Notes: generated from the sequence alone by a model not told the origin. Positions 45,970-56,150 are shown, counted from the first letter of the stretch. The stretch is DNA of 59,895 nucleotides from Microcaldota archaeon (GCA_021801225.1 JAJYYF010000006.1:1-59895), one strand, 5' to 3'. Numbers and translations are program-made.

Positions 45970-48900
45970 ATGAAAAATAAATTGCCATTAAAATTTTTAT
46001 TTCTATTAATTATTCTACTTCTTAGTTTTTCTGTACCTTTTATTTTTTCATCTAGTGTTTATACTCCATCCGTAATGCTGAATGATAATGTAAGCAACTC
46101 TATCACATCTAATGTTCCGGTGTTCAATACATTTGTATTTTCTACATTCACTTCTACTATATTATCAGAAAAATCATATTATCAAAATCAACTTCCTGCA
46201 ATAATAAATATGTCAAATAATACGATGTTGCATTTCCAAGCTGTTTGTAGTTTTACAACTGGCTCAACTGTACATTACTATCAAAATTATACTATTAATA
46301 TAGGATCTACTGAACCATGTGGTACTAATTATACAGCATTGTCAGGCTCCTTATCGATATACTATACGAACGGAACATTAGACTCTCAATTAATAACTAC
46401 AGCTTCTAATACCCCTCCTATACAAACTAATTACTCTTCAGGTGGAAGCGGATTGGTATCTGCGTATAATATATCCTCTATTATTAATGGTTCTTCTACT
46501 ACTGGTAATCCTCAGGCAATCTCACAAGCTTATTCTGATTTAATAAATGAAGCAATAAACGGGACATATCCTAACACCTCTTCGACAACAATCTCAAATC
46601 AAATTCCTATAACTCCTACAACTTTAAATATACCTCAACAAACTTTAGTTATACCTTTAAAAAATGGTCAACAGCTGATAATAAATATACCTCAAATTTC
46701 AGAACAGATGAATGTTAGTAGCGCAATTCAAACAGCATTTGAATCTTCTATTCAATCAACAGTTGATGAGGCAATGCAACAAGCCTCTGCAAATTTGCAA
46801 ACCGCCATACAATCTGATATACAATCATCTTTGCAATCAACTTTAGGTAGTTCACAGGAAACATCTGGTTTTGGATCTGAACTGTCGGGTTATGTTTCAT
46901 CTCAAATGAGTACAGCTTTGGAAAATGAAATATACAGTGCTCTTTCAAATCAAATAGGCCAAAATATAACATCACAAACAATCCCACAACTTACATCAAT
47001 TCTTCAAACAACAATATCAGCTAACTTACAATCACAAGTAAACACATATGTTTATCAAGGAATATACTCACTTGAACCAACTATGAGTTCTTCAGCGGTA
47101 CAGTCCTTAGCAGACTCAATAACACCTTCTGTTGTTGCTGGTATTGATTCATCACTTAATAATCTAATAACGCCATCGTTTTACCAAAACTCGGGGTCAG
47201 TAATCTCCCCTCAATTATTAAATACAATCTCTTCTGAAGCTAGCAGCTCAATAATAGGAAGCACCACTGGATATATTGGAAGTTATGTAACTACAAATGA
47301 ACAAAATATACTTCAACAAATTCCAAACATTATTCCAAATCAGCAATTTTCATCAATAATCTCTTCGGCAGTAACAACAAACTTGGACAGCTCCTTGCAA
47401 AGTTCATTGCAAAGTGTTTTCAATGGCCAATTTCAAAATATTATTCAAAATAATATACAAAACACCCTTTCTGGTTTACCCTCAACACTACCTTCTGAGT
47501 TGACATCAGCAGAGGTTCAAAGTCTATCATCTTCATTATCCTCTTCATTATCACAATCACTATCTCAATCTTTAGGTTCCTCTCTTTCACAATCATTATC
47601 GCAGAACTTAGCTCAAGGAATTTCTCAAGATATATCTCAAAGTCTATCCTCTTCATTATCACAATCGATTAGTCAATCTGTATCTCAATCATTTTCCCAA
47701 ACACTTACACAAAATTTAGGTCAAAGTTTATCGTCGTCATTATCACAATCATTATCACAATCATTATCGCAAGAGCTATTAGGAGTAGTTCCTCAAGAGT
47801 TGTCATCCTCTTTCTCAAGTTCCATAGAGCAGCAGCTCTCACCTCTGATTGGGCAATCTTTAGCATCACAGATTGGAAGCAATATTCAATCAGGTATTGA
47901 ACAAAGCATTGCTTCAAACTTACAACAAAGTTTAACTAATGGTTTTGAACAAAATATTCAAAACTCTATAAGTTCGCAGATTCAAAATAACGTATACCCT
48001 CAATTACAAGGGGACATTTACAATAATATGAATAATTATTTACAACAACAACTTCCACAGAGTATAAGCTCTTCAATTAACAGTGCAATTTATCAAAGTC
48101 TTCAAAGTAACCTACAAAATTATATATCACAAGACGTATCTCAAACAATCCAAAACTCATTACAAAACTCATTATCCTCTACACTTTCACAATCACTATC
48201 ACAAAACTTAGGATCTGCAATAACATCTTCATTAACACAATCTCTTTCACAGTCTCTTTCGCAATCACTTTCACAATCATTACAAAATGGTTTAAGCGGT
48301 GGTCTGTCACAGTCAATTGGACAATCATTAGGTCAATCATTAAGTTCAAGTTTATACTCTACATTTTCAACAGAACTGCCTTCAGCTATTTCATCATCAT
48401 TAACATCTGGAATAACATCCTACATAGGTCCTGCAATATCCTCTAGTATTGGTCCATCATTGGCTTCATCGATTGATTCTTCTCTTTCAGGAGCTCTTCA
48501 AAACTCAATCTACAATGGTTTTGCAAACGGTCTAACAACACAGCTACCATCAACATTGGAAACATATCTGGGTAACTCAATATCATCGAGTATTTTATCA
48601 AGCATAAGTTCATCAATAAGCTCTGCATTATCCCAATCTATATCTGGCATTCTTCCTAACTCTATTTCATATATCGCTTCGCAAGCAATAACGAGCAATA
48701 TAGACAATATTGTTAATGGTATAGGAAATGGCATAGGTTCAGCAACATTTTCTTCTACAACTATAACCTCAATATCAAATGGAATCTCTCTTTCTATAAG
48801 CCAGGCAGTACCGTCTGCATTATCCTCTGCATTATCCAGCGAGTTGTCAAATTATCTTCCTGGTTCTCTAGGGAGTTCTCTAGGTCAGTCTATAGGCCAA

Positions 48901-51900
48901 TCACTTTCTTCAGCTGTAGTATCCTCTCTTAGCGGTACATTCGGTTCAGTTTGGTCAAACTCCGGCACAAGCACAGCCTCAGCTATGACCTCATCTTTAT
49001 CAACAAATCTTCAATCAGGTGTAACTAATTATATAAGTTCTCTTTCAGGTACAATTCAGCAATCTCTAAGTACATATTTATCAAACGGACTTTCATCATA
49101 TTTATCCGGTGAGTTGTCTAGCTCTTTGCAATCCTTACTGGGTAATAATGCCGCACAAGCAATACAGGTAGCATCAACTGTTTATAATGCATACTCCGAT
49201 TACTCCTCGTACTTCCAAGGTTCTTCATCTTCAATGGCTACCTCACTACTTTCAACTAGTTGGCTTTCGATTTGGGGCGTATTAGCTACGGGCAACTTTC
49301 CATTAGGTGAGTCCTTTACAACAAATTATGCTGGAGCACAAAACGATAAAATAACCCAAACCACAAGTTCTACTTATCAGAGTTCTCCTATAGATACCAT
49401 ATACTCTGATAACATTAAAAATTCTCAAACATATCTTGTATGTCCTACTACTGCTCTAAACGGTCCTTCAACAGATCTATTTACAAATACTGGTTCATTT
49501 GTGGGAGGAAATCAATGTATAAATCCTGTAAATTCATTAACATCACAACTTCAAATAACGACATATGTTCATGATAGATTTTTTGTGCCTTACTCCTCTG
49601 TAGGTGGAATTACAATAACAAATCCTGGTTTTACTTTATCTGATGTTATCTCTTATACTCCTGAGGTTGATGGTGAGTTATCTAATGGTTTTTCAACCCA
49701 ATCTTATATCTTTCAAGATGTTCCATCATTTGCACAACATGCATTATGGACCTGGAGTACTCCCTATCCTAACTTTGCCAATGCAAAATCAACATCAGCA
49801 ACATATACCAACGCATACCAATTTCTTCCTCTAATTGTCTGTAACTATCAATTCACCTACTCAGTCACTACCACATTAAATTGGATAAAAAACATAGATA
49901 TACCATTTGAGTTTTTGGGCAAAAATGGAGAAGTAACTAATATCGGAACTCCTATACTGCCTGATCTTACCTTTAATTTTAACATATCCTTAAAAAATCA
50001 AAATGGAAATGCAGAACCAAACCTTACTAATTTCAGATATCCTTTAATCTCTCCATTCCATTACTCCACACCACAAAATACTTTAGAGCCATTCCCAATT
50101 ACACTGCAAGGAACATTCATTGCTGCATACAACTCATTAGGAACTGCACCCTATGGCAGTTATGAATTCAATAGAACCGGAGAAGGAATAAACACTAACA
50201 CACAAGATGCATATCCATTTATGTCATCTAACGATCAAATGATCTCAATAGCTTCACTTCCAAACGATTATATCTACGTGTTATACCTGAATAAATCTAA
50301 GGCAGGAAATTTATCATTAATTTCACAACAAGGAAATTATGACAACAACTATGCTAACTTAACAAACTCCAATCTAACGAATACCTCAACTATTAATACC
50401 TCTAAACAATCAATATCCTTACAAGGCTCAACTCCTACAATAACTGCAACATTTAATCCAGCAACAAGACAGATACTTATTCAAGGAACAGGATTTATCC
50501 CTACACAAACCGGATATATTATTTATTATATAGTTCCAGATGTCGGATCACTTCCATCACCGAGTGTTTATATGGCAAATGGTGAACAAATTGTCCAAAC
50601 AGGAACCGCAGCTGACAACATAGGAAGTTCTGGAACATTTACAAAGCAAATAACATTGCAAAGTTCTCTTACTAATTATCCATATGCAATCTTTATTGAA
50701 GAAAATATAAATGGTGGCTTAAGTTCAAACTATTATTATTCAAATTATCAAGTAATATCCTCCTCTCCATCAATAGTTGTATCCTACTCTAGCGGTTCAA
50801 GTATATTTAATGTTCAAGGTCAAGGCTTCACTCCAAATAATGCAGTAACTCTGCAATATGAGATAACCTCTACTACAAGCAGCGGCGGATTTATTCCTGG
50901 AGTTCCAGATACTTACGGAACAACAACAGTTGAGTCTGACAGTACAGGAGGTATTCAAGGATCACTTCCTGTGTATAGTCTACCTCTTGAATCATATAAC
51001 GCAATAATTTATGGAATTGATAAATATACTGGGAGTTCGAGCAACAGAGTTACAATAACAATAAACTCAAATATACCTTCTTCATTATCTCCGAATATAA
51101 ACTCAGTTTCTATTTCACCATCAACAAATGTAGCAACAATATCTGGAACAGATTTTATACCTAACTCCTACTCTATTCAATATGATATATTTAATTACAA
51201 AGATATATACCAAAATAATGGAGGAGTTCCATCACCATCTTCAGCTTGGGGTGTGCAAAGTCAAGAGTCATCAGTAGGAGTAGTATCTTTTGGAGGAATA
51301 ACTCCAGTACAATCAGGCACTATCTCATCAAGCTCAGTAAACTCCCAAGGAAATATCAATGCACAAATATCATTAAAACCTTCATTAACTAATTATCCAT
51401 ATGTTCTTTTAATACGAGATGTGCCTAGCTCTTCTAACTTTAATTCACAAGGAAATTTAGTAAATTACTTCACAAATTATGCATTAATAACTCCTACCCC
51501 TACTATATCTGCTCAATACAACGCCCAGCAAAATACCATTTCTGTAACAGGGACAAATTTCGCTCCTAACAATGCAGTATCATTAAGTTATGAAATTTTA
51601 TCTACCTCCTCTTCTGGTGGATTCTTACCCGGTGCACCTCACATTTATGCAAATACAAAAGTAATATCCTCTAAAACTGGAAGCATAACAGCAACACTTC
51701 CTGTTTATGTGTCCTCAAATTCATATATTGCATCAATTACTGCTATAAATTCATATACAGGAACCGCAAGCAATAGGGTAAATATACAAATAAGTGCTTC
51801 AAGTACAAAAGAAAAATCATTAGGAACTTATGAAATAGCTGTTTTCAGGGTTATCAATAACACTTATTTCAACGCTACTATACCTTTACCAAGCAACGAT

Positions 51901-54900
51901 ATCTCTTGTAGTTCAGAGTCAAGTTGTCAAAGTACTTGGAATACAGAATGGAATAATTACTGGTCAACAATAATAGATAAAGGTGGTGGAAATATAAAAC
52001 AAGTAGGGAACATTCCTCTAAATATAAATGACATAGTTAATCCAACATCTGATTATCGTGCATTTAATTTGTATAATATTTCATTAGATTATCAAGGAGA
52101 TATATTCATAGCAAGTACAGAGACTTATCAAGGTCAAACCTCCTCTTTAATAATGAAGTATGTAAATAAAAATCAAGTCTCTCCAACAGCTGGCACTTTA
52201 AATACTCTTTACTGCGCCTCTATAATATGTTTAATTCCATCATTTAATTATGAAGATACTATAAACAACGGCCAGTTAAATGAGATTGCAGTTTCTCCAA
52301 ATGGTGCTCAGGTTTATCTTGCTTCCCCATCAATAGGTGCTATATATGTATTCAGTGGAAATGATCTATCATACGATAGCACTATAAACTTAGGTTTCTA
52401 TAAAGACTCTTCAGGTGCTCCTCCTAGCACATCAACATCTTCAGATTCAAGTACTCCAGCACTAGCAACATTAAATATTTATTACTGGTTAGACAACGGA
52501 GGACTTTACGGACAAACGCCTAGCTGGCTAAGTAATTATAACTTCCAACCTACATATGATTTGGATAAAAATGCATTCCATAGACCTCTAGCGATACGAG
52601 ATATAAACGGATATCTTTATGTACTTGATAACTGGGCAGGTATTATTGGCTATCCTACACAAGGGAGTACTACATACTCTAGTATATTTTCATCAGCAGC
52701 TCAAGGAATTTACTTTAACATGTTAATGCTCCGTGTAATAAACTCAACAGGCTATGATGTACCAATACAACCAACTAACTTTAACGATATGTTCCAACAA
52801 GACACATGCGCTATAGCTAATCCTTCAGAATCAAGTACCTGTTATGCAAATGTTCCACCTAGCAGTTACTGTACACAAGCGGCTCAGAACAGTGGCACTT
52901 CTTGTATACCTGTACCCGTTACTTCATTAGGAAGTAGACTGTACTGTACACCCGGCTCAATTTTTAGTCAACAAAGTCAGTATCAATTCCAATGTGTTTC
53001 ATCAGGTACACTGTCCCCTACATATTATCAAACGGCATCATCTTCATTATATCCATCAAACACATTCCCTCCATACGGTTGGATACTGAGTGCGGTTGTT
53101 TCTGGATATAATGGCGGTAATACTCATGATTCACTTTCATTATTCGGAGCTTCACAGTACTACCTTACATCAACACAAAAATGGCTTCTATCTGGTTACT
53201 CATCTGAAGAAGGGTACTATCCTATAGGTCCAGAGATGCCGCCTCTAGAGTGTAAATCAGGTTTTACCTCTAATTCCTGCGTAGTACCACAATTAGAAGG
53301 AGTAGGTTTTTCAATAAATTACAACAACACAATAGCTATACTAGCTGATGGAGGAACTGGAAATCCTTCCGGATCAATAGCAAATTTGAATTATGGAGAG
53401 TTAATAATCTCAAGATTTAATATATTCAATTATACAAATGTAGGAGGCGGAGTTAACTTTGTATGTTACTCAGGTATTCCTATATCGTTAGCTAGTGGCG
53501 TTGGTCCTTGCCAAATAGATCCTCAATTATTTGGTGGAAAAGCGCCGGGTCTACCTATCTTGAGTCCGCCTATATATCTAGAAAATAATCCATTTAATTA
53601 TTATGAGTCATTAGGCGCTCAAAAGGTATTCCAGTATGCAAATAATTTATACTCAACATATACTAGCGGAAAGGGCAGTCCTTCTGCAGTCGAGAGCAGT
53701 AATTATAATCAACAATGTATAAATGAGGTCACTAATGGCCTTACTCCTACCAACTGTGTGAATGGTTATCCTACCTCACTTCCATTAACTAGCATAACTA
53801 GTGGAATAACCTCTGTTAGTGTTTCAAATCCAATTCCTCCATCTGTTCCAGTTCTTGAAAGTAGTATAAGCGGTTTTAGTATAGTTCCATACGCATATCA
53901 AACAACAATGAAAGAAAGTTGGACAAACTTCCAGTTAATAGGAGGATTGCCATACTGTCCGGACTCATTACCTCCTATATATTATCAAGAGACAAAGGTG
54001 AATTATGGATATATACCTACAGCACAAGAAACATCATCTGCATTAGCTGCACCAATAGAAGGTGGAAAAAGTTATCTTTCTTATGAAAACGCATATCAAT
54101 CTGGGTATTACGTACCAAATCTTTCTGACATAGGCGTTTATTTATCTCCAGAAATCTTCTTAAATGTAAGCAGCAACAGATTGTTCTCTAGTCTGTATGT
54201 AAATGCAACAGAATCTCCAAATACAAATAAGCAATATATCCTCAATGCAACTCAACAATTAAACTTTATAATAAACTTCAATAAAATAGGAAGTAATATG
54301 GCTTTAGAAACTATCACATCAAAGGTTGTTTCATTAACAACTCCGTCTGCATCAAATCTTCCATATACAAATAATGTACCTATAAATGTAGGTTTAAGTT
54401 ATACTCCATTATTAGTTCCGCCTCCAGGTTTTGGCACTATTAACTTATTCAATTGGTATCAACAAATAGTTTATGATAGTCCTATACAACTTTATCTGAA
54501 TGGTTCCTATGGCAACATACCATATGGTTATCACAGATTAATTTATGTATTTAAAGATAGATTTAACAATACTATATACGCTCCGATAGATGCAGATATA
54601 GCTAGATTAACTACAATTAACTTGAATGTAACTCCTGTTGTAGATCCAGCAAATGCCAATGAAACAACACTTACAATAAATGGTATTGCTGGTTATTACT
54701 CTGTAAATGCTCTTGGTAACAACTTCTATCCATTAACAAATGGCAATGTCTATTTGTATTATGGTCAAAACATAAATTATAATGGCATAAACTCAAAATT
54801 AACATCAGGGCCTGATAGTCTATACCAAACAGAACTTTGTGCTTTTGGAACTCCTGGTTCTCCTGGGTATCCTTCACAATGTTCACTTGCAGATCCACTT

Positions 54901-55524
54901 GATCCGTCTCAGCAAAATTACGGTGATATAATAACATACAGCCCTCAATTTATGAGTAATGGCCAGTGCCCTACAGCACAACAAAGCATAATCAACATAC
55001 AACAATCAAATTGTAATATCTACACAAACGCAATATGTCCTACCGGTTCCCAAGGCCAAACTCAATACTGTGAGCCGATCTCAACAACTGGAAATGGAAT
55101 ATGTACTAGTCAGTTAGGACTGATGGATGTAGCAAAAACTAATAATAACGGCCAGTTCTCATACACAACAACTGCATGTGGAATATCACAAGTCCAAATA
55201 ACTGCAGAGTATTATGGTTATCCTAGCCCAGAACCTACATTGGCACAACAGTCTTACCTACCAAATGCAGCTAATCCTTCTTCGACACAATATGTTACTT
55301 TTAGTGTTTATAATTATTCATGGATGCCAAATCAAACTATAACGTTGGCACAAATAGGATTATTTGAGCTTTCATATGGAGATTTAAGTTTATTAGGGGT
55401 ACTATCTATAATTACAATAGTCGTCCTCTCAATAATTTTAAGGAAAAGATCTCATAAAAGAAGAGTTAATAAATCAAATAAAAATTCAAAGGGAATAAAC
55501 AAACGTTTACGAGGCAAGAAATAA
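45970..55524 (+). CDS. giant surface protein with Ser/Gln-rich fibre region
   Basis: 3184 residues, 16% of the window. A signal peptide (KFLFLLIILLLSFSVPFIF) opens it. About residues 240-1080 are made mainly of Ser, Gln, Leu, Ile, Asn and Gly with almost no charge. In the densest parts (about 515-600 and 735-790) the pattern is S-L-S-Q, with an aliphatic residue every fourth position. Four related IPT/TIG-like Ig modules lie at about 1487-1960, a beta-propeller-like region near 2000-2560 and Cys-containing domains to 3120. One membrane segment (about 3137-3158) ends in a basic tail. Dozens of N-x-S/T sites fit AglB glycosylation. It is likely a cell-surface fibre or adhesin; no close family known to me. 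Confidence 0.85.
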   Translation: MKNKLPLKFLFLLIILLLSFSVPFIFSSSVYTPSVMLNDNVSNSITSNVPVFNTFVFSTFTSTILSEKSYYQNQLPAIINMSNNTMLHFQAVCSFTTGSTVHYYQNYTINIGSTEPCGTNYTALSGSLSIYYTNGTLDSQLITTASNTPPIQTNYSSGGSGLVSAYNISSIINGSSTTGNPQAISQAYSDLINEAINGTYPNTSSTTISNQIPITPTTLNIPQQTLVIPLKNGQQLIINIPQISEQMNVSSAIQTAFESSIQSTVDEAMQQASANLQTAIQSDIQSSLQSTLGSSQETSGFGSELSGYVSSQMSTALENEIYSALSNQIGQNITSQTIPQLTSILQTTISANLQSQVNTYVYQGIYSLEPTMSSSAVQSLADSITPSVVAGIDSSLNNLITPSFYQNSGSVISPQLLNTISSEASSSIIGSTTGYIGSYVTTNEQNILQQIPNIIPNQQFSSIISSAVTTNLDSSLQSSLQSVFNGQFQNIIQNNIQNTLSGLPSTLPSELTSAEVQSLSSSLSSSLSQSLSQSLGSSLSQSLSQNLAQGISQDISQSLSSSLSQSISQSVSQSFSQTLTQNLGQSLSSSLSQSLSQSLSQELLGVVPQELSSSFSSSIEQQLSPLIGQSLASQIGSNIQSGIEQSIASNLQQSLTNGFEQNIQNSISSQIQNNVYPQLQGDIYNNMNNYLQQQLPQSISSSINSAIYQSLQSNLQNYISQDVSQTIQNSLQNSLSSTLSQSLSQNLGSAITSSLTQSLSQSLSQSLSQSLQNGLSGGLSQSIGQSLGQSLSSSLYSTFSTELPSAISSSLTSGITSYIGPAISSSIGPSLASSIDSSLSGALQNSIYNGFANGLTTQLPSTLETYLGNSISSSILSSISSSISSALSQSISGILPNSISYIASQAITSNIDNIVNGIGNGIGSATFSSTTITSISNGISLSISQAVPSALSSALSSELSNYLPGSLGSSLGQSIGQSLSSAVVSSLSGTFGSVWSNSGTSTASAMTSSLSTNLQSGVTNYISSLSGTIQQSLSTYLSNGLSSYLSGELSSSLQSLLGNNAAQAIQVASTVYNAYSDYSSYFQGSSSSMATSLLSTSWLSIWGVLATGNFPLGESFTTNYAGAQNDKITQTTSSTYQSSPIDTIYSDNIKNSQTYLVCPTTALNGPSTDLFTNTGSFVGGNQCINPVNSLTSQLQITTYVHDRFFVPYSSVGGITITNPGFTLSDVISYTPEVDGELSNGFSTQSYIFQDVPSFAQHALWTWSTPYPNFANAKSTSATYTNAYQFLPLIVCNYQFTYSVTTTLNWIKNIDIPFEFLGKNGEVTNIGTPILPDLTFNFNISLKNQNGNAEPNLTNFRYPLISPFHYSTPQNTLEPFPITLQGTFIAAYNSLGTAPYGSYEFNRTGEGINTNTQDAYPFMSSNDQMISIASLPNDYIYVLYLNKSKAGNLSLISQQGNYDNNYANLTNSNLTNTSTINTSKQSISLQGSTPTITATFNPATRQILIQGTGFIPTQTGYIIYYIVPDVGSLPSPSVYMANGEQIVQTGTAADNIGSSGTFTKQITLQSSLTNYPYAIFIEENINGGLSSNYYYSNYQVISSSPSIVVSYSSGSSIFNVQGQGFTPNNAVTLQYEITSTTSSGGFIPGVPDTYGTTTVESDSTGGIQGSLPVYSLPLESYNAIIYGIDKYTGSSSNRVTITINSNIPSSLSPNINSVSISPSTNVATISGTDFIPNSYSIQYDIFNYKDIYQNNGGVPSPSSAWGVQSQESSVGVVSFGGITPVQSGTISSSSVNSQGNINAQISLKPSLTNYPYVLLIRDVPSSSNFNSQGNLVNYFTNYALITPTPTISAQYNAQQNTISVTGTNFAPNNAVSLSYEILSTSSSGGFLPGAPHIYANTKVISSKTGSITATLPVYVSSNSYIASITAINSYTGTASNRVNIQISASSTKEKSLGTYEIAVFRVINNTYFNATIPLPSNDISCSSESSCQSTWNTEWNNYWSTIIDKGGGNIKQVGNIPLNINDIVNPTSDYRAFNLYNISLDYQGDIFIASTETYQGQTSSLIMKYVNKNQVSPTAGTLNTLYCASIICLIPSFNYEDTINNGQLNEIAVSPNGAQVYLASPSIGAIYVFSGNDLSYDSTINLGFYKDSSGAPPSTSTSSDSSTPALATLNIYYWLDNGGLYGQTPSWLSNYNFQPTYDLDKNAFHRPLAIRDINGYLYVLDNWAGIIGYPTQGSTTYSSIFSSAAQGIYFNMLMLRVINSTGYDVPIQPTNFNDMFQQDTCAIANPSESSTCYANVPPSSYCTQAAQNSGTSCIPVPVTSLGSRLYCTPGSIFSQQSQYQFQCVSSGTLSPTYYQTASSSLYPSNTFPPYGWILSAVVSGYNGGNTHDSLSLFGASQYYLTSTQKWLLSGYSSEEGYYPIGPEMPPLECKSGFTSNSCVVPQLEGVGFSINYNNTIAILADGGTGNPSGSIANLNYGELIISRFNIFNYTNVGGGVNFVCYSGIPISLASGVGPCQIDPQLFGGKAPGLPILSPPIYLENNPFNYYESLGAQKVFQYANNLYSTYTSGKGSPSAVESSNYNQQCINEVTNGLTPTNCVNGYPTSLPLTSITSGITSVSVSNPIPPSVPVLESSISGFSIVPYAYQTTMKESWTNFQLIGGLPYCPDSLPPIYYQETKVNYGYIPTAQETSSALAAPIEGGKSYLSYENAYQSGYYVPNLSDIGVYLSPEIFLNVSSNRLFSSLYVNATESPNTNKQYILNATQQLNFIINFNKIGSNMALETITSKVVSLTTPSASNLPYTNNVPINVGLSYTPLLVPPPGFGTINLFNWYQQIVYDSPIQLYLNGSYGNIPYGYHRLIYVFKDRFNNTIYAPIDADIARLTTINLNVTPVVDPANANETTLTINGIAGYYSVNALGNNFYPLTNGNVYLYYGQNINYNGINSKLTSGPDSLYQTELCAFGTPGSPGYPSQCSLADPLDPSQQNYGDIITYSPQFMSNGQCPTAQQSIINIQQSNCNIYTNAICPTGSQGQTQYCEPISTTGNGICTSQLGLMDVAKTNNNGQFSYTTTACGISQVQITAEYYGYPSPEPTLAQQSYLPNAANPSSTQYVTFSVYNYSWMPNQTITLAQIGLFELSYGDLSLLGVLSIITIVVLSIILRKRSHKRRVNKSNKNSKGINKRLRGKK
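47521..47772 (+). repeat. degenerate 12-bp repeats coding SLSQ tetrads
   Basis: Inside the giant surface gene the units TCATTATCACAA repeat in tandem, for example 47737-47748, 47749-47760 and 47761-47772, and similar units continue on both sides and again near 48220-48290. They encode Ser-Leu-Ser-Gln. They are intragenic and variable, so they look like slippage or recombination substrates rather than a separate element. Confidence 0.8.
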
Positions 55525-55536
55525 AAATTCTAAAGA

Positions 55537-55662
55537 TTACTCTTCATCATCTTCGTCTTCTTCCCAGTCTTCGTCTGAGTCATCTTCGTCTTCGTCGTCC
55601 CAGTCATCGTCGTCTGAGTCGTCTGCTAACTGCTTTTTAGCTATAGGGTACTTCATTACCAT
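55537..55662 (-). CDS. very small, highly acidic protein
   Basis: 41 residues: MVMKYPIAKKQLADDSDDDD followed by 21 residues almost all Asp/Glu with Trp at two positions (W21 and W33). The acidic part is an internal duplication of a D-S-D-x-D-W-x-x-D-E-D unit. Start at ATG 55662 is set by GGTG exactly five bases upstream, the same layout as trxA. The frame ends at TAA 55537. The DNA is a pyrimidine-rich tract on the plus strand, which could suggest a simple repeat. The good SD, start and stop argue for a gene. Function unknown; acidic tails of this kind often bind basic proteins such as histones. Confidence 0.65.
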   Translation of the reverse strand: MVMKYPIAKKQLADDSDDDDWDDEDEDDSDEDWEEDEDDEE

Positions 55663-55776
55663 ATAATCACCGTACTATTCAATAGGTATTATAAACAAAC
55701 TATTTAAACCTATTGTATTTTATTCTTTACAAAAATTCATACAAAAAAGTTTTAAAAAACATAAAACATCAACAAA

Positions 55777-55788
55777 GATATAAAAAGC
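55777..55788 (+). promoter_or_regulatory. TATA box of tRNA-Ala
   Basis: AGATATAAAAAG lies about 45 nt before the tRNA-Ala 5' end at 55828, leaving room for a short leader removed by RNase P. Confidence 0.4.
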
Positions 55789-55827
55789 ACAAACTATATA
55801 ATTATTGAAAGTAAAATAAATGAATAC

Positions 55828-55937
55828 GGGCTTGTGGCGCAGCGGCAGCGCGCCCGCTTTGCAAGAAAAACTTTTAGAAAAAGTTTTATCAAAACCAAAA
55901 AAGCGGAAGGTCGCGGGTTCGAATCCCGCCAAGTCCA
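55828..55937 (+). tRNA. tRNA-Ala(TGC) with a 38-nt hairpin intron
   Basis: Acceptor GGGCTTG pairs with CAAGTCC (55930-55936), discriminator A at 55937. D-stem GCGC/GCGC, anticodon stem CCCGC/GCGGA (outer pair C-A mismatched), T-stem GCGGG/CCCGC around TTCGAAT. The anticodon loop TTTGCAA reads anticodon TGC. TTTG (55858-55861) pairs with CAAA (55896-55899), leaving 3-nt bulges CAA and AAA. Standard cutting removes 55864-55901, the canonical 37/38 site. The intron core AAAACTTTT-AGA-AAAAGTTTT followed by ATCAAAA is the hairpin repeat found four more times downstream. The 3' end is duplicated at 57623. Confidence 0.95.
55867..55894 (+). repeat. hairpin repeat copy 1, inside the tRNA-Ala intron
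   Basis: Stem arms AAAACTTTT (55867-55875) and AAAAGTTTT (55879-55887) with loop AGA, followed by the conserved tail ATCAAAA. Stem arms and tail are identical to copy 4 at 59088, 3.2 kb away. Confidence 0.85.
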
Positions 55938-55948
55938 TAAAACTTCTT
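55929..55948 (+). repeat. direct repeat at the tRNA-Ala 3' end (left attachment-like site)
   Basis: CCAAGTCCATAAAACTTCTT covers the last 9 nt of tRNA-Ala and the 5' arm of hairpin copy 2. It recurs perfectly at 57623-57642. Such a duplication at a tRNA 3' end is the usual footprint of integrative elements. Confidence 0.8.
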
Positions 55949-55972
55949 CTTAAGAAGTTTTATCAAGAAGCT
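55939..55972 (+). repeat. hairpin repeat copy 2
   Basis: Arms AAAACTTCTT (55939-55948) and AAGAAGTTTT (55952-55961), loop CTT, tail ATCAAGAAGCT. It stands two bases after the tRNA-Ala 3' end and may also act as its terminator. Confidence 0.85.
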
Positions 55973-56125
55973 CTTGAGCATCTAAGATAACTATATTTGT
56001 ATTAAACTATACTTAATGAAAAGGTTGTTCAGAAAGATTACTTTCTATATTTATTACGGCTCAAATACAAAAAACAAAGAAAGCATGACCAAGTACATAT
56101 ATAAAATAAGTTTTCTAATCTTCAC

Positions 56126-56148
56126 TTAGGTGTACATATCCCTAAGTC
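56126..56148 (-). terminator. hairpin after the AbiE operon
   Basis: CTTAGG and CCTAAG flank a 10-nt loop just beyond the stop of the AbiEi-like gene (minus strand), followed on that strand by an A/T-rich run (GAAAACTTATTTTA). A modest intrinsic terminator. Confidence 0.35.
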
Positions 56149-56150
56149 AA

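Noticed and set aside
47521-48290. Regular short repeats suggesting a CRISPR array
   Set aside because: Units are 12 bp without unique spacers, in frame with one protein, and code S-L-S-Q; not CRISPR.
47441-48734. Minus-strand frames opposite the Ser/Gln region of the giant gene
   Set aside because: They are shadows of repetitive TCA/CAA codons, lack ribosome binding sites and show low-complexity I/M/E/K composition.
55720-55938. Minus-strand frame beginning MDLAGFEPATFRFFG
   Set aside because: It is the antisense of tRNA-Ala; the GFEPATF-type string is the well-known false protein produced from the T-arm of tRNA genes.
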